Positions 9,601-18,239 of a stretch of DNA of 64,000 nucleotides are shown here, one piece after another; within the stretch, counting starts at the first letter, position 1; every line of letters starts with the position of its first letter. The notes under the pieces were generated by a model that ran no database searches, was not told the origin of the DNA, and saw only the letters and a list, made by a program, of their open reading frames with translations. A program made the translations under genes and the position numbers. Source of the stretch: Agmasoma carcini (nom. nud.) (taxonomy: Eukaryota > Microsporidia > Thelohaniidae); the NCBI GenBank assembly GCA_029232285.1, contig JAOXFI010000023.1, positions 1 to 64,000 on the forward strand, given 5' to 3'.

Positions 9601-10060
9601 TCATAAGAGAGGACTTGAGGTAATGCATTGTGGATATACTGGACGAAAGTTGAGGTGTCAGATTTTCATTGGTCCGACGTATTATCAGAGGTTGAAGCAT
9701 ATGGTTGATGATAAGGTGCATGCTAGGGCTAGGGGTGCTGTTCAGATATTAACTAGACAACCTGTTGAAGGTAGGTCTAGGGATGGTGGTCTTAGGTTTG
9801 GAGAGATGGAAAGGGATTGTATTATATCCCATGGAGCGTCTTCTTTCTTAAAGGAGAGACTTATGGATGTGAGTGATGCTTATACTTGTCATGTATGTGA
9901 TAAGTGTGGGTTGTTAGCTTTTGCAGGTAAAAGTTTTGTACATTGCAAGGGTTGTAAAGATTCTACGATATCTAAAATTAAGATACCTTATGCATGTAAG
10001 TTGTTTTTCCAAGAGTTGATGGCTATGAATATAGCACCAAGAATAAAATTGGAGGATTAA
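6677..10060 (+). CDS. RPB2: DNA-directed RNA polymerase II subunit RPB2
   Basis: The 1127-residue second-largest subunit. The N-terminus ([27 protein letters not shown]) is diagnostic for the Pol II rather than the Pol I or III paralogue. Further markers are [12 protein letters not shown] near 93, [20 protein letters not shown] near 165, the hybrid-binding motif [16 protein letters not shown] near 748, [13 protein letters not shown] near 888 and a C-terminal zinc ribbon (CHVCDKCG ... CKGC) near 1073-1100. Yeast RPB2 has 1224 residues, so about 100 residues are trimmed. It forms the catalytic core with RPB1; RPB9 is also encoded here. Coding-strand composition changes strongly from C-rich to G-rich along the gene. 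The frame is intact and the start is secured by the AAAATTTT box. Confidence 0.97.
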   Translation: [1127 protein letters not shown]

Positions 10061-10539
10061 ATTTATAAATTAAATTATTAATTTGAATTATTTTTGTATT
10101 TTTATAATAAAGACTAAGGTTCTATTTTATTAAAAAAATTAAATATGAGAATGAAAGAATTTATATAAAGTACAATTGTAAGAAAAGTCTAATAACAGAA
10201 TTTTAGAGTAAGATTGTGTGATGTTAAAAATTTGATAAATAAATGATAGAAATTTGATTAATAAATGATAGAAATTTGATTAATAAGTGATAGAAATTTA
10301 ATGATAATCAAAATGCATAAAAATAAATTATTTGGTCTTTTAGCACATAATTTATTTTATTTTACTAAAACATTATAATCAGATTGCATGAACCTTTGTG
10401 TATTTCTAAAATAGTATAATTTATATTTATAAAATTATTCAATTGATATTGATTAATTAATACTAACATTTATACATTAAAATCTCATTTATACTAAAAA
10501 TATAAATTAATATTTTTCTATTTTTAAAAAATTTTCCAT
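10061..10539. other. Gene-free spacer with a 21-bp repeat
   Basis: AT-rich intergenic DNA. A 21-bp unit containing ATAGAAATTTGATTAATAAA is repeated about three times around 10225-10300. No coding region is supported. Confidence 0.7.
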
Positions 10540-11064
10540 ATGGTAAATCTAGTCAATAAGATTGATGTTACTGTATCTGACCATTCTAACAAGTCAGAAT
10601 ACAACAGTAGCATTAGAAAACTTTGTACTCTTAAAGAATCTGAACATTTAAGCTACGTTTTACACCACATCAAGCCTTTTTCTAATGCTCCTCCTTGTAA
10701 CTTAAATCTTTTCAAATCTGGAATCGATGCTAGTTGGGAGCACAAAAAGAACAAAAACGGTTGTTCTTGGACGATACAGTTCAACAATTCAGTCTCAAAC
10801 GTGTTCTTCGAAAGACTCTCCTTGTATTTCTGTTCCGTTGGCTTTACCACGTTCAAATGCAATGGTATCAAAGTAAATATACGTCCTATGGTCACTAAGT
10901 TTGAAATTTGGGCCGAGGAGGTTCCCACTGAGGATAATATGAATGATGTATTAGATGAGCTTAAAGAATCTCTATGGCTTCAATACAATGTCGATTTTAG
11001 CTGCAGAATGCATAGTAGCTTACTAGAACGTATTGATAGCACTAAAAGTACGTTGTCGAAGTAA
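10540..11064 (+). CDS. eIF4E-like mRNA cap-binding protein
   Basis: A 174-residue protein. NLNLFKSGIDASWEHKKNKN at about 56-75 and CSWTIQFN match the eIF4E core (LFKDGI.P.WE..KN.RGG.W), including the Trp-Glu pair that contacts the methylated guanine. KVNIRPMVTKFEIWAEE corresponds to the later strand holding the phosphate-contacting basic residues. The region where the first cap-stacking tryptophan should be has none, so cap affinity may be altered or the residue replaced. eIF4E recruits capped mRNA through eIF4G. The start is preceded by AAAAAATTTTCCAT. Members of the class-II or 4EHP-like branch are an alternative. Confidence 0.78.
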   Translation: MVNLVNKIDVTVSDHSNKSEYNSSIRKLCTLKESEHLSYVLHHIKPFSNAPPCNLNLFKSGIDASWEHKKNKNGCSWTIQFNNSVSNVFFERLSLYFCSVGFTTFKCNGIKVNIRPMVTKFEIWAEEVPTEDNMNDVLDELKESLWLQYNVDFSCRMHSSLLERIDSTKSTLSK

Positions 11065-11126
11065 TGAATTAAAATGTTTTCTCTTATAAATCAATTGATT
11101 TTTATAATTTAAATTTTTTTTTGTCC

Positions 11127-11819
11127 ATGCCTAGTTTTCCAAAACCTAATTTATTGTTCAATCTTGAGGATATTGAAGGTAAGTTTGACAAAAAGACAAT
11201 GGATGTGCATTGTGAGAAGCATTTGGGCTATACTAATAAGTTTAATGCACTTGACCTTCCTTCTAATGCTTCTATTCATTCTCTTCTATGTAATGTTAGA
11301 GAGAACAGTTGTATTACTGAAATGGGTATTTATGAGGATGTAAGGTTTTTTGGTGGTGGATATTACAACCATTGTTTGTATTTTGAGCTTATGAATCCTA
11401 CTTTAGAAGATAATAAGCGTTTTATATCTCGTTTGCTTATGGAGAGGATTGAAGCTGATTTTGGAGATTTTGAAAAATTTTATGCAGAGTTTGTAAAAGC
11501 GAGTTTTTCAATTAGGGGCAGTGGTTGGACTTTTTGGGTTTATGATTTTGATAATAAAGTATCAAAAATAGTTACTACTGAGAAACAAGATAATCCTATT
11601 ATGGATAGTTCTAATATTGTTTGTCTTATAGCATTTGATATGTGGGAACATGCTTATTTGATAAAGTATGAAAATGATAGGAAGGCTTACATTGATGCCT
11701 GGTTTAGTGTGCTTGATTGGTGTAAAGTTTCGAAAATTCATGATGAGCTTGCAATTAACAGAAAGTACCTTGATTTGAATGATCTTGGTTATTTTGATTT
11801 TTCTGTAGGAAATAATTAA
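11127..11819 (+). CDS. Manganese-type superoxide dismutase
   Basis: A 230-residue Fe/Mn superoxide dismutase, converting superoxide to hydrogen peroxide and oxygen. The four metal ligands are visible: His28 in DVHCEKHLGYTNKFN, the His of YYNHCLYF, and Asp and His of FDMWEHAYLIKY. A Gly-rich GGGYYNH before the second ligand and a Gln in EKQDNPI mark the Mn type; iron enzymes place the active-site Gln elsewhere. No presequence is visible, so a cytosolic location is inferred. The ATG at 11127 follows a T-run and GTCC, as for RPB2; a TTG two codons earlier is not credible. It lies 62 bp after the eIF4E-like gene. Confidence 0.93.
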   Translation: MPSFPKPNLLFNLEDIEGKFDKKTMDVHCEKHLGYTNKFNALDLPSNASIHSLLCNVRENSCITEMGIYEDVRFFGGGYYNHCLYFELMNPTLEDNKRFISRLLMERIEADFGDFEKFYAEFVKASFSIRGSGWTFWVYDFDNKVSKIVTTEKQDNPIMDSSNIVCLIAFDMWEHAYLIKYENDRKAYIDAWFSVLDWCKVSKIHDELAINRKYLDLNDLGYFDFSVGNN

Positions 11820-11885
11820 ATTTTAAGTATTTGCAATTGTAAGTGTAATTATAAGAAGTGTATAATTATATGAGATTATAATTAT

Positions 11886-11998
11886 AGGAGGTGATGATGA
11901 TGTGTATAATTATTAGAAATATTGGTGGTGATGGTATGACCTATTGTAGCAGTGGTGATGGTATGACCATTGAAGCAGTGGTGATGGTATGACCATTA
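11886..11998. repeat. Short G-rich minisatellite after the SOD gene
   Basis: Units containing GTGGTGATGGTATGACC and a spacer with AGCAGT are repeated about three to four times. The plus strand is G-rich and C-poor here, continuing the skew of the end of the SOD gene. Confidence 0.75.
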
Positions 11999-12189
11999 AA
12001 GTATTGATGCTTTCTTATACACTGTGAGAAAGCACGTACACTTTTAACATGCGTATTTTAAATATTGATATAACTATAATTTTATTAAAAAATAATACAA
12101 TTCTACTAGATAATTTATTTACAGATACAGTCTTGGAATGATAAAGAATACATATAAATATATAAAAAGTATCTGATAAATAGGTAAAC

Positions 12190-12650
12190 ATGTATCAATC
12201 TCTATTAAAGGTCAAATAATTGTTTTTAGGGCCAATAATTTGAAGATTTAGGAAATAACTGATAAGGTAGGTTTATCTATCAACACTATCTCAAATATAT
12301 GCAGAAAACAGGGTAAGGGTCGTTTTCAGATAGCAACAAATCTCGAAAAAGGTTTTTAATTGAATTTAATAAAATTGTGGGGGAAAAGGGTTTAAATTTA
12401 ACCACCCGTATAATTTATGTAGAAGGGTTTAAACGAGGTGTTACTGAGCATGAGAACGTTTTTAAACAGATTAAGGCTTACAAAGAGATAGATATATTAT
12501 TATAACATTTTTAAAAATATTATGGTCAGATAAATCATTATTTATAAACAACAATTCTGGGCGAAGAGTATCTACATCGCTTAATTATAATCATTTTGTA
12601 CCGAAAGTTAAGCACAAATGTGGTAAAATTAGTTCTGGTGAAAGGTTGAA
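12190..12650 (+). pseudogene. Tc1-like transposase relic, second lineage
   Basis: Across several frames the plus strand reads KGQIIVFRANN and GLSINTISNICRKQGKG (the N-terminal helix-turn-helix of Tc1 transposases) and then, at about 12515-12640, ILWSDKSLFINNN and FVPKVKHKCGKI, equivalent to the WSDES.F region with the first catalytic Asp and the following conserved block. Many stops and frameshifts are present. Its sequence is not close to the 26.4-kb Tc1 family, so it is a separate and older lineage. The inverted repeats were not located. Confidence 0.7.
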
Positions 12651-13799
12651 TAGATAAATATCAAAATGTTTATATATTAGTTAAAATATTATAGATTTGT
12701 AAAAAAATAATTTAGATTAATTTATTTTTAAACAAGGCAACGAAAAACTAGTGAAAAGACAGTGAGCTCATGTGATTCTAACCTAATTAAGAAACTTAGA
12801 CATGTTATGGTTAAAATTATAAAGTTTTAGAAGTTAAAATATTGATGAATTATTTAAAGAAATCGAAAGTATTAGAAGTGAAATACCCCAAAGTTATTGT
12901 CAAAGCTGGTAAGAAGCATAAAATTAGGAGGTATTGATTGTATTGAGTCAAGAGGCATATATGCTAAATAATAATTTATTCATAAAAATTATTCAAAACA
13001 AAATTCAAATATTTCACTTCATTTTTAAAAAGATACCCATCCAAATACAAACCGTTTTTTTTGATTTAAAATATGTCATTTTCCTTTTAAAAACCCAATG
13101 AGATTCATTGTTTGAAGTTGGAAAACAAGATAATATTATGTATAATGACATCTCTTAGCATTACTTTTTCAGTCTTGGTCATTTTCTCAATTCAGACTCA
13201 TTGCCCTTAACTAAGTAATTTTTCCTAAGTCTTTATTTTCAAATATAAATTACGAATATTAATATTTATTTCTAAAAATTATATTTGATTTATTATATAA
13301 AATATTTTCCTTAATATAACAATTATTACATTTAGATTGAAGATAAAGGTTGATTTGTCTCTTACATTTTATTGAATATTTTATGAAAAGATAAAAGATT
13401 TAAAATTTGATATTTGATATTTTCAATATTTAAAATTTGATTGAAAATGTTTTTTTTCAGAATGACGATTTCTTTAATTCAAGCCAATTTTATATCATAC
13501 ATAATATTCAAATATATATAAAAATACAATTTATTTAATTCTTCATGCATTTATTCTTACCAATCTTAAGAGGTTCGCATATAATACTTCTCTTATTTTT
13601 ATCAATAATTTGGTTCTTATGCAACACCTTTCTTATCTTCAAAATTCATATTTTCTAATTTATTATAGTTAGATAATAATTTTTTAACATATAATCTTCA
13701 AATATCACAGTACAGCTAAAAAACAAAAGATTAATCAAAGTCTAACCATGTTTGTACTTATGTAATATTTAGTTGATTAATTCGCATTTTATTTAAAAA
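12651..13799. other. Gene-free AT-rich stretch
   Basis: No open frame with protein-like composition and no start-box/ATG combination was found. It is flanked by two Tc1 relics and is probably decayed transposon and intergenic DNA. Confidence 0.6.
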
Positions 13800-14510
13800 A
13801 TTTTGATATTTTTTATTTGAAACCATCAAAAAATTACTTTAATTTATTCGAAATATTTTATGAGAATTTTCAATACACGAAATCGATGTTAAAAAGCGAC
13901 ATAAAGTGATCTGCCGTTCAAGATCACGTTATAAAACATAATAATGATGAAAAATCGTACTATTAAGATTAATTGATATCTGTAGTATAAAATTTATTTA
14001 TATGTTCAATACAAACACCACATACTAAATATAAAAATTCTTTAGATGTGTTCATCTGTTTATAAGCCAAAGTCATCAAATTTGCAAATAATTAACAGAT
14101 TAAGAATACCAAAAATGGTTAATTGAAAGAAAACTGTTTTAGTGACGTTTATAATGGCTTTATGAGACAAAAATATGACCTGAAGAATGATAATCAACGC
14201 TTGTAACCGAAATTATAAAACTTGGTTAAATATTTTCAAAATTTAAATTTCAACAAGACAATGATCCAAAGCATAAAAATAAAATAATTGGAATTTTTAA
14301 TATATATACATTGTGGTGATAGAATAGGCATCACAGAGCCCAGACCTTAATTCTATATAACGTCTATGGGGTTATTTAAAGCAAAAATTAGTAAAATTTG
14401 GCCTTATATTGGTATTTTAGAACACACTTAGATTCTATAAGTTGAAGAATCAAAGTATGATCATATTGAATAAAAGTATCTAGTTTTATTTAAAAATATT
14501 ACAGATATAC
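13800..14510 (+). pseudogene. Decayed copy of the 26.4-kb Tc1-type element
   Basis: The plus strand aligns by eye with the transposase region of the element at 26363-27643. Shared landmarks are TTTTCAATACRCRAAATC, AAGATCACGTTA, CCAAARTYATCAAATTTGCA, the catalytic block CAAGACAATGATCCAAAGCA (QDNDPKH) at about 14258, and GAGCCCAGACCTTAA (SPDL) at about 14336. The ends have decayed and multiple frame breaks are present. Confidence 0.8.
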
Positions 14511-14783
14511 TTATATGATAAGACTTTAATTGTTTCTGGTCTTTAAACAAACTTTATTGATTATTGTTCTATAATGTTTATATTAACTGAATGATTTATA
14601 CCAATTTTTTTCACTATCTTTGAATATTCTTGTAAAATATATTACACTGAGTATTTAATTACATCTGTATTATTATAAATATCTATTATAAACATATTAT
14701 TTATTATACTTTTTAATATTGATGATCAATTAATAATAGTTATAATAGCAAATTATATATAATGGTAAATATATTGTGCCCGA

Positions 14784-14966
14784 TTGATTAGGTACAGCAC
14801 AAATAATTTCTTCGACTACAATAGATTTAACAAATCAAAGAATGAGTATGAGCATGATGGTAAACCTTTGGATGGTTATTCAAACTATCATAATAACAAC
14901 ATATCTTTAGTAAACCTTTACCTAATTCATAAGCGAGTCCCACCTGTGGGTTACCTCAATATTAAA
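14784..14966 (+). pseudogene. Fragment of unknown coding repeat (YEHD motif)
   Basis: A short frame reads KNEYEHDGKPLDGYSNYHNN. A similar segment on the plus strand at about 38457-38510 reads KYEHDSKALDDYHNN, with a length difference that is a multiple of three. This indicates two decayed copies of the same protein-coding sequence. I do not recognise the parent family; no start box precedes the frame, so it is listed as a fragment. Confidence 0.4.
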
Positions 14967-14982
14967 TAATATCATCATTTCT

Positions 14983-15804
14983 TTATTTAAAAATAATTCT
15001 TATCAAAACCCTTGCCATGAAAACATAAACAACTGATAACGGAAAATAAAAATAATCAATACTTTTCTCACAATAATACTTAACTATAAACAAATATGTT
15101 GTATAGTCATAACTATGTACATCTCTAACATTAAAATTATCAATAAAATATTGTGCTATAACTTTAGGTTCAACCGTTGGACCTAAACCTTCAACAATAG
15201 CAGCTTTCATTGGTTTAGTCTTCTTTTCTTCAACAAAACCAGGTGTCCTCATACTACAACAATTAAATATTTTAATTTTTACTCTCCTCTTAAGTTCAAA
15301 TTTTAAATCTAAAAATGTATTAAACAAGCATCTCTTAGAACAAGAATAAGCAACCGTTCCAGGATATGAAAACATAGAATTTGTAGATCCTATCACAACA
15401 AAAGTAAAAAACTTGCTATTATTTTCCAATAAATACTTTAAAACTCTTAAAGGTCCCACAAAATTAAGTAAATTCTGAGAATCAAAATCATCAAGACTTA
15501 AATCATCAAAATATCCACCTTTCATCTTGCCAGGGCAGCAAAAAACAACATCAAAATCACAATCCTTCAAATAAACATCTTTTGTAATATCAACCTTCAA
15601 CGTATCTTCAGATTGTTTCCTTGAAGCCTTCACTACTGTGTTACTACCCTTAAGAACATCATATAAAGCACTACCAAGTCCTTTAGTACCACCAATTATC
15701 AATATTTTATTATCAGATAATGCTTTATAACTTTTATAATAATAAATCCTAAATATTATATAAAAATTAACAACATATAGATTGAAAACTTTAAAAAATG
15801 TCAT
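14983..15804 (-). CDS. Short-chain dehydrogenase, 3-ketosphinganine-reductase-like
   Basis: A 273-residue SDR. A hydrophobic N-terminal segment (about 6-26) precedes the Rossmann motif ILIIGGTKGLGSAL near 35-48. FCCPGK stands where the usual NNAG is found. The catalytic Ser lies in VVIGSTNSMFSYPGT and the Tyr/Lys pair in YSCSK. A second hydrophobic stretch lies near the C-terminus. This layout of N-terminal anchor, SDR domain and C-terminal hydrophobic hairpin is that of 3-ketodihydrosphingosine reductase (KDSR/Tsc10), which acts in sphingolipid synthesis at the ER; other membrane SDRs remain possible. The ATG at 15804 lies just after GAAAAAAAAATAT; the upstream TTG in frame is rejected. Confidence 0.75.
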   Translation of the reverse strand: MTFFKVFNLYVVNFYIIFRIYYYKSYKALSDNKILIIGGTKGLGSALYDVLKGSNTVVKASRKQSEDTLKVDITKDVYLKDCDFDVVFCCPGKMKGGYFDDLSLDDFDSQNLLNFVGPLRVLKYLLENNSKFFTFVVIGSTNSMFSYPGTVAYSCSKRCLFNTFLDLKFELKRRVKIKIFNCCSMRTPGFVEEKKTKPMKAAIVEGLGPTVEPKVIAQYFIDNFNVRDVHSYDYTTYLFIVKYYCEKSIDYFYFPLSVVYVFMARVLIRIIFK

Positions 15805-16026
15805 ATATTTTTTTTTCAAGATTAATAAATATTAATAAATTTGTATAATAAAACAAACAAAATATCAATATTTGTTTATTATGTCAATTAATACAACATT
15901 AATGATTAAAAACGTTCCAAAATTATGTTTAAACATTTTATTTTAATACTTTATAATAGATTTTTCATAATAAATATATTAGACTAACATTGGAAGATAT
16001 CAAAAAACCATTTTTTATTCATAAAT

Positions 16027-18159
16027 TTATTTAATTGGAACAACTTCACCTTTCATCTTATTAACATAAACACACTCTTCACGTACCAAATCCTCTAATG
16101 CTTCCCTTAACAACTTTTCATCAGCTCCAGTCTTCTCTTGTAAACTAGTCAATGAAATAGTACTTCGTACAACCTTCTTAATCTCACTCTTAAGATCCTC
16201 CAATAACTTAAACTTAGATGCCGTCTTACCAGATATAATCATATCCATATCAATCTTACCACTATGAGGATCAACAGCATACATAAGCAAATTCTCTCTA
16301 ATAATCCTATCAGCTTCATGTACATCACAAACTTCAACCTCATGTGAAAATCTCATCTTAGCATGTGCTTCGCTAAGCCTAATAAGACTCTCAAGCTGTC
16401 TAGTAGTACAAGCAACAGTCTCTCCACCTCCAAGTGACCTAAGCTTTACATAAGCATCAGATATCGACTCAATAGCTTCTTCAGTAAGTCTCGGCTTAAA
16501 TTTCTTACCTTCCTTAATATAAGCCTTTAATAAATCTTTTGATATAATATACTTATCTTCTTCAATATTTTGATTAGAAAAAAATGAAAATATATGATCA
16601 GCAACCCTCCTGTCAGCTATCTCATCATGCTTATCAATAAGTAAACAAACTATGTCAAACCTTGAAAGTAACGTAGGAGGAAGATTAATATTTTCCACAA
16701 TACTCTTCTTAACATTATATTTCGAATCAATAGGGTTACAACTAGCAAGAATAGAACAACGTGCGTTAAGAGTCGTAATTATACCAGCCTTTGCAACAGA
16801 AACAGTCTGCTGTTCCATAACCTCATGTAATACCGACCTAGTAGAATCATTCATTTTATCAAATTCATCTACACAACATATACCCCCATCAGATAGAACA
16901 AGAGCACCACTCTCAAGAATAAATTGTCCAGAATCAGGATCTTTCATCACAGAAGCAGTCAAACCTACAGCAGAAGAACCCCTACCACTGGTATACATAC
17001 CTCTTCCTGATACACTATGTACAAAACATAACAATTGACTCTTAGAAATACCAGGATCACCAGCAAGCAAAATATTAATATCACCTCTGGTTCTATAATT
17101 ACCAATTTGCTTCTGTACACCACCAAACAATTGCAATAGAAGGGCTTTCTTAACATCATCCATTCCATAAACAGATGGTGCTATTGATCTACTGAGAATT
17201 TCATAAACATTTTTGTTTTTACTAAGTTTAACAACATCTTCAGTAATAATTTCTTTCTTCTTTTGCTTACGTAGAACCTTGATTGAAATAAGATCAATAA
17301 AAACTCTAAAGGTGCTTTTAACTTTCTTAATATTAGGATTAACCTTCACAGGTATAGCTCGTAAAATACCAATCACCTCAACATTGTCACCAGGAATTAA
17401 TTGATCAACATTCTCGTCTTTGGATACAACAGATATTGACATTGGTGTCGATCCATCAGGAACACAATCCGGAAGTTCTTGTAATCTAACCATCTGCTTA
17501 TCGCTATACTCACCGAGATTATGATCAATTTCAAAGGTGTACTTACTTCCACATTCACAAGACACCGGTTCATTAATATTTCCCTTAATAGATTCAACTG
17601 ATGTATTAGCACCACATTTAATACAGTAAAAATGTGCTCTCTGTACTTCAGGTATTATACCAGATGATCTAACCACCATACCAGAAACTTTTATTACTTT
17701 ATCAATTGAATGAGGGTTCATATTTCTTATAGAAAAATCAATTCCTAAATTGTATGGTCTAAGTTTGATATTGCTGTTGAAATTTGGATAAAGCTCCATA
17801 AAAACATCCCTTAAGCAGTTGTTAAAGAGAGGCATGACTTCTTGAGGAAATTTGATCAATTGATCTAAGAGTGTCGGCTCTAGTAATTGGGCATCGAAAG
17901 CAAAAACATCACTGCTGATAAGACTCATCTCGTCCATAATAGAATTTAATTCTCCGTGGCTACGCAAAAATTCTTTAAACTTTTCAGTGGTTTCTTGAAC
18001 GTTGATATTAGTTCCCCAAATCAGAGAAACACGCTCTGTATCTACAAATGGTGTATAAGTTGAACTAACTTCCTGTTGCGAAGGCGTTAAACTAAGATGA
18101 GCCTCTTGACTGGGATCGTCGAACGAGAATCCTCTGGAATAGTCGGAAAATGGATTCAT
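16027..18159 (-). CDS. MCM4: DNA replication licensing factor MCM4
   Basis: A 710-residue MCM helicase subunit. The zinc motif CIKC...CEC lies at about 179-203, followed by the MCM4-like stretch KQMVRLQELPDCVPDGSTPM and PGDNVEVIGILRAIPVKVNP. The AAA+ core has Walker A GDPGISKSQ (about 368-376), Walker B ICCVDEFDKM (about 427-436) and the arginine finger SRFD near 500. Assignment to MCM4 rests on the DKQMVRLQE and RVNP-type region; the other MCM paralogues differ there. It forms the MCM2-7 ring and pairs with the GINS subunit Psf3 found at 6 kb. The ATG at 18159 is preceded by AAAAATTTTGTTCCCA; the TTG upstream is rejected. It lies 80 bp downstream of the PP2A B gene on the same strand. Confidence 0.94.
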   Translation of the reverse strand: MNPFSDYSRGFSFDDPSQEAHLSLTPSQQEVSSTYTPFVDTERVSLIWGTNINVQETTEKFKEFLRSHGELNSIMDEMSLISSDVFAFDAQLLEPTLLDQLIKFPQEVMPLFNNCLRDVFMELYPNFNSNIKLRPYNLGIDFSIRNMNPHSIDKVIKVSGMVVRSSGIIPEVQRAHFYCIKCGANTSVESIKGNINEPVSCECGSKYTFEIDHNLGEYSDKQMVRLQELPDCVPDGSTPMSISVVSKDENVDQLIPGDNVEVIGILRAIPVKVNPNIKKVKSTFRVFIDLISIKVLRKQKKKEIITEDVVKLSKNKNVYEILSRSIAPSVYGMDDVKKALLLQLFGGVQKQIGNYRTRGDINILLAGDPGISKSQLLCFVHSVSGRGMYTSGRGSSAVGLTASVMKDPDSGQFILESGALVLSDGGICCVDEFDKMNDSTRSVLHEVMEQQTVSVAKAGIITTLNARCSILASCNPIDSKYNVKKSIVENINLPPTLLSRFDIVCLLIDKHDEIADRRVADHIFSFFSNQNIEEDKYIISKDLLKAYIKEGKKFKPRLTEEAIESISDAYVKLRSLGGGETVACTTRQLESLIRLSEAHAKMRFSHEVEVCDVHEADRIIRENLLMYAVDPHSGKIDMDMIISGKTASKFKLLEDLKSEIKKVVRSTISLTSLQEKTGADEKLLREALEDLVREECVYVNKMKGEVVPIK

Positions 18160-18239
18160 TGGGAACAAAATTTTTCAATAAAAAAATATGAAAATAATTA
18201 TTTCGATAAAAAAAATTAAAAAAAAAATATAAAAATAAT

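Noticed and set aside
16652..17038. Plus-strand open frame of 128 codons
   Set aside because: It lies antisense inside MCM4, whose frame and motifs are certain. The same holds for the frames at 16965-17168, 17213-17404 and 17397-17615.
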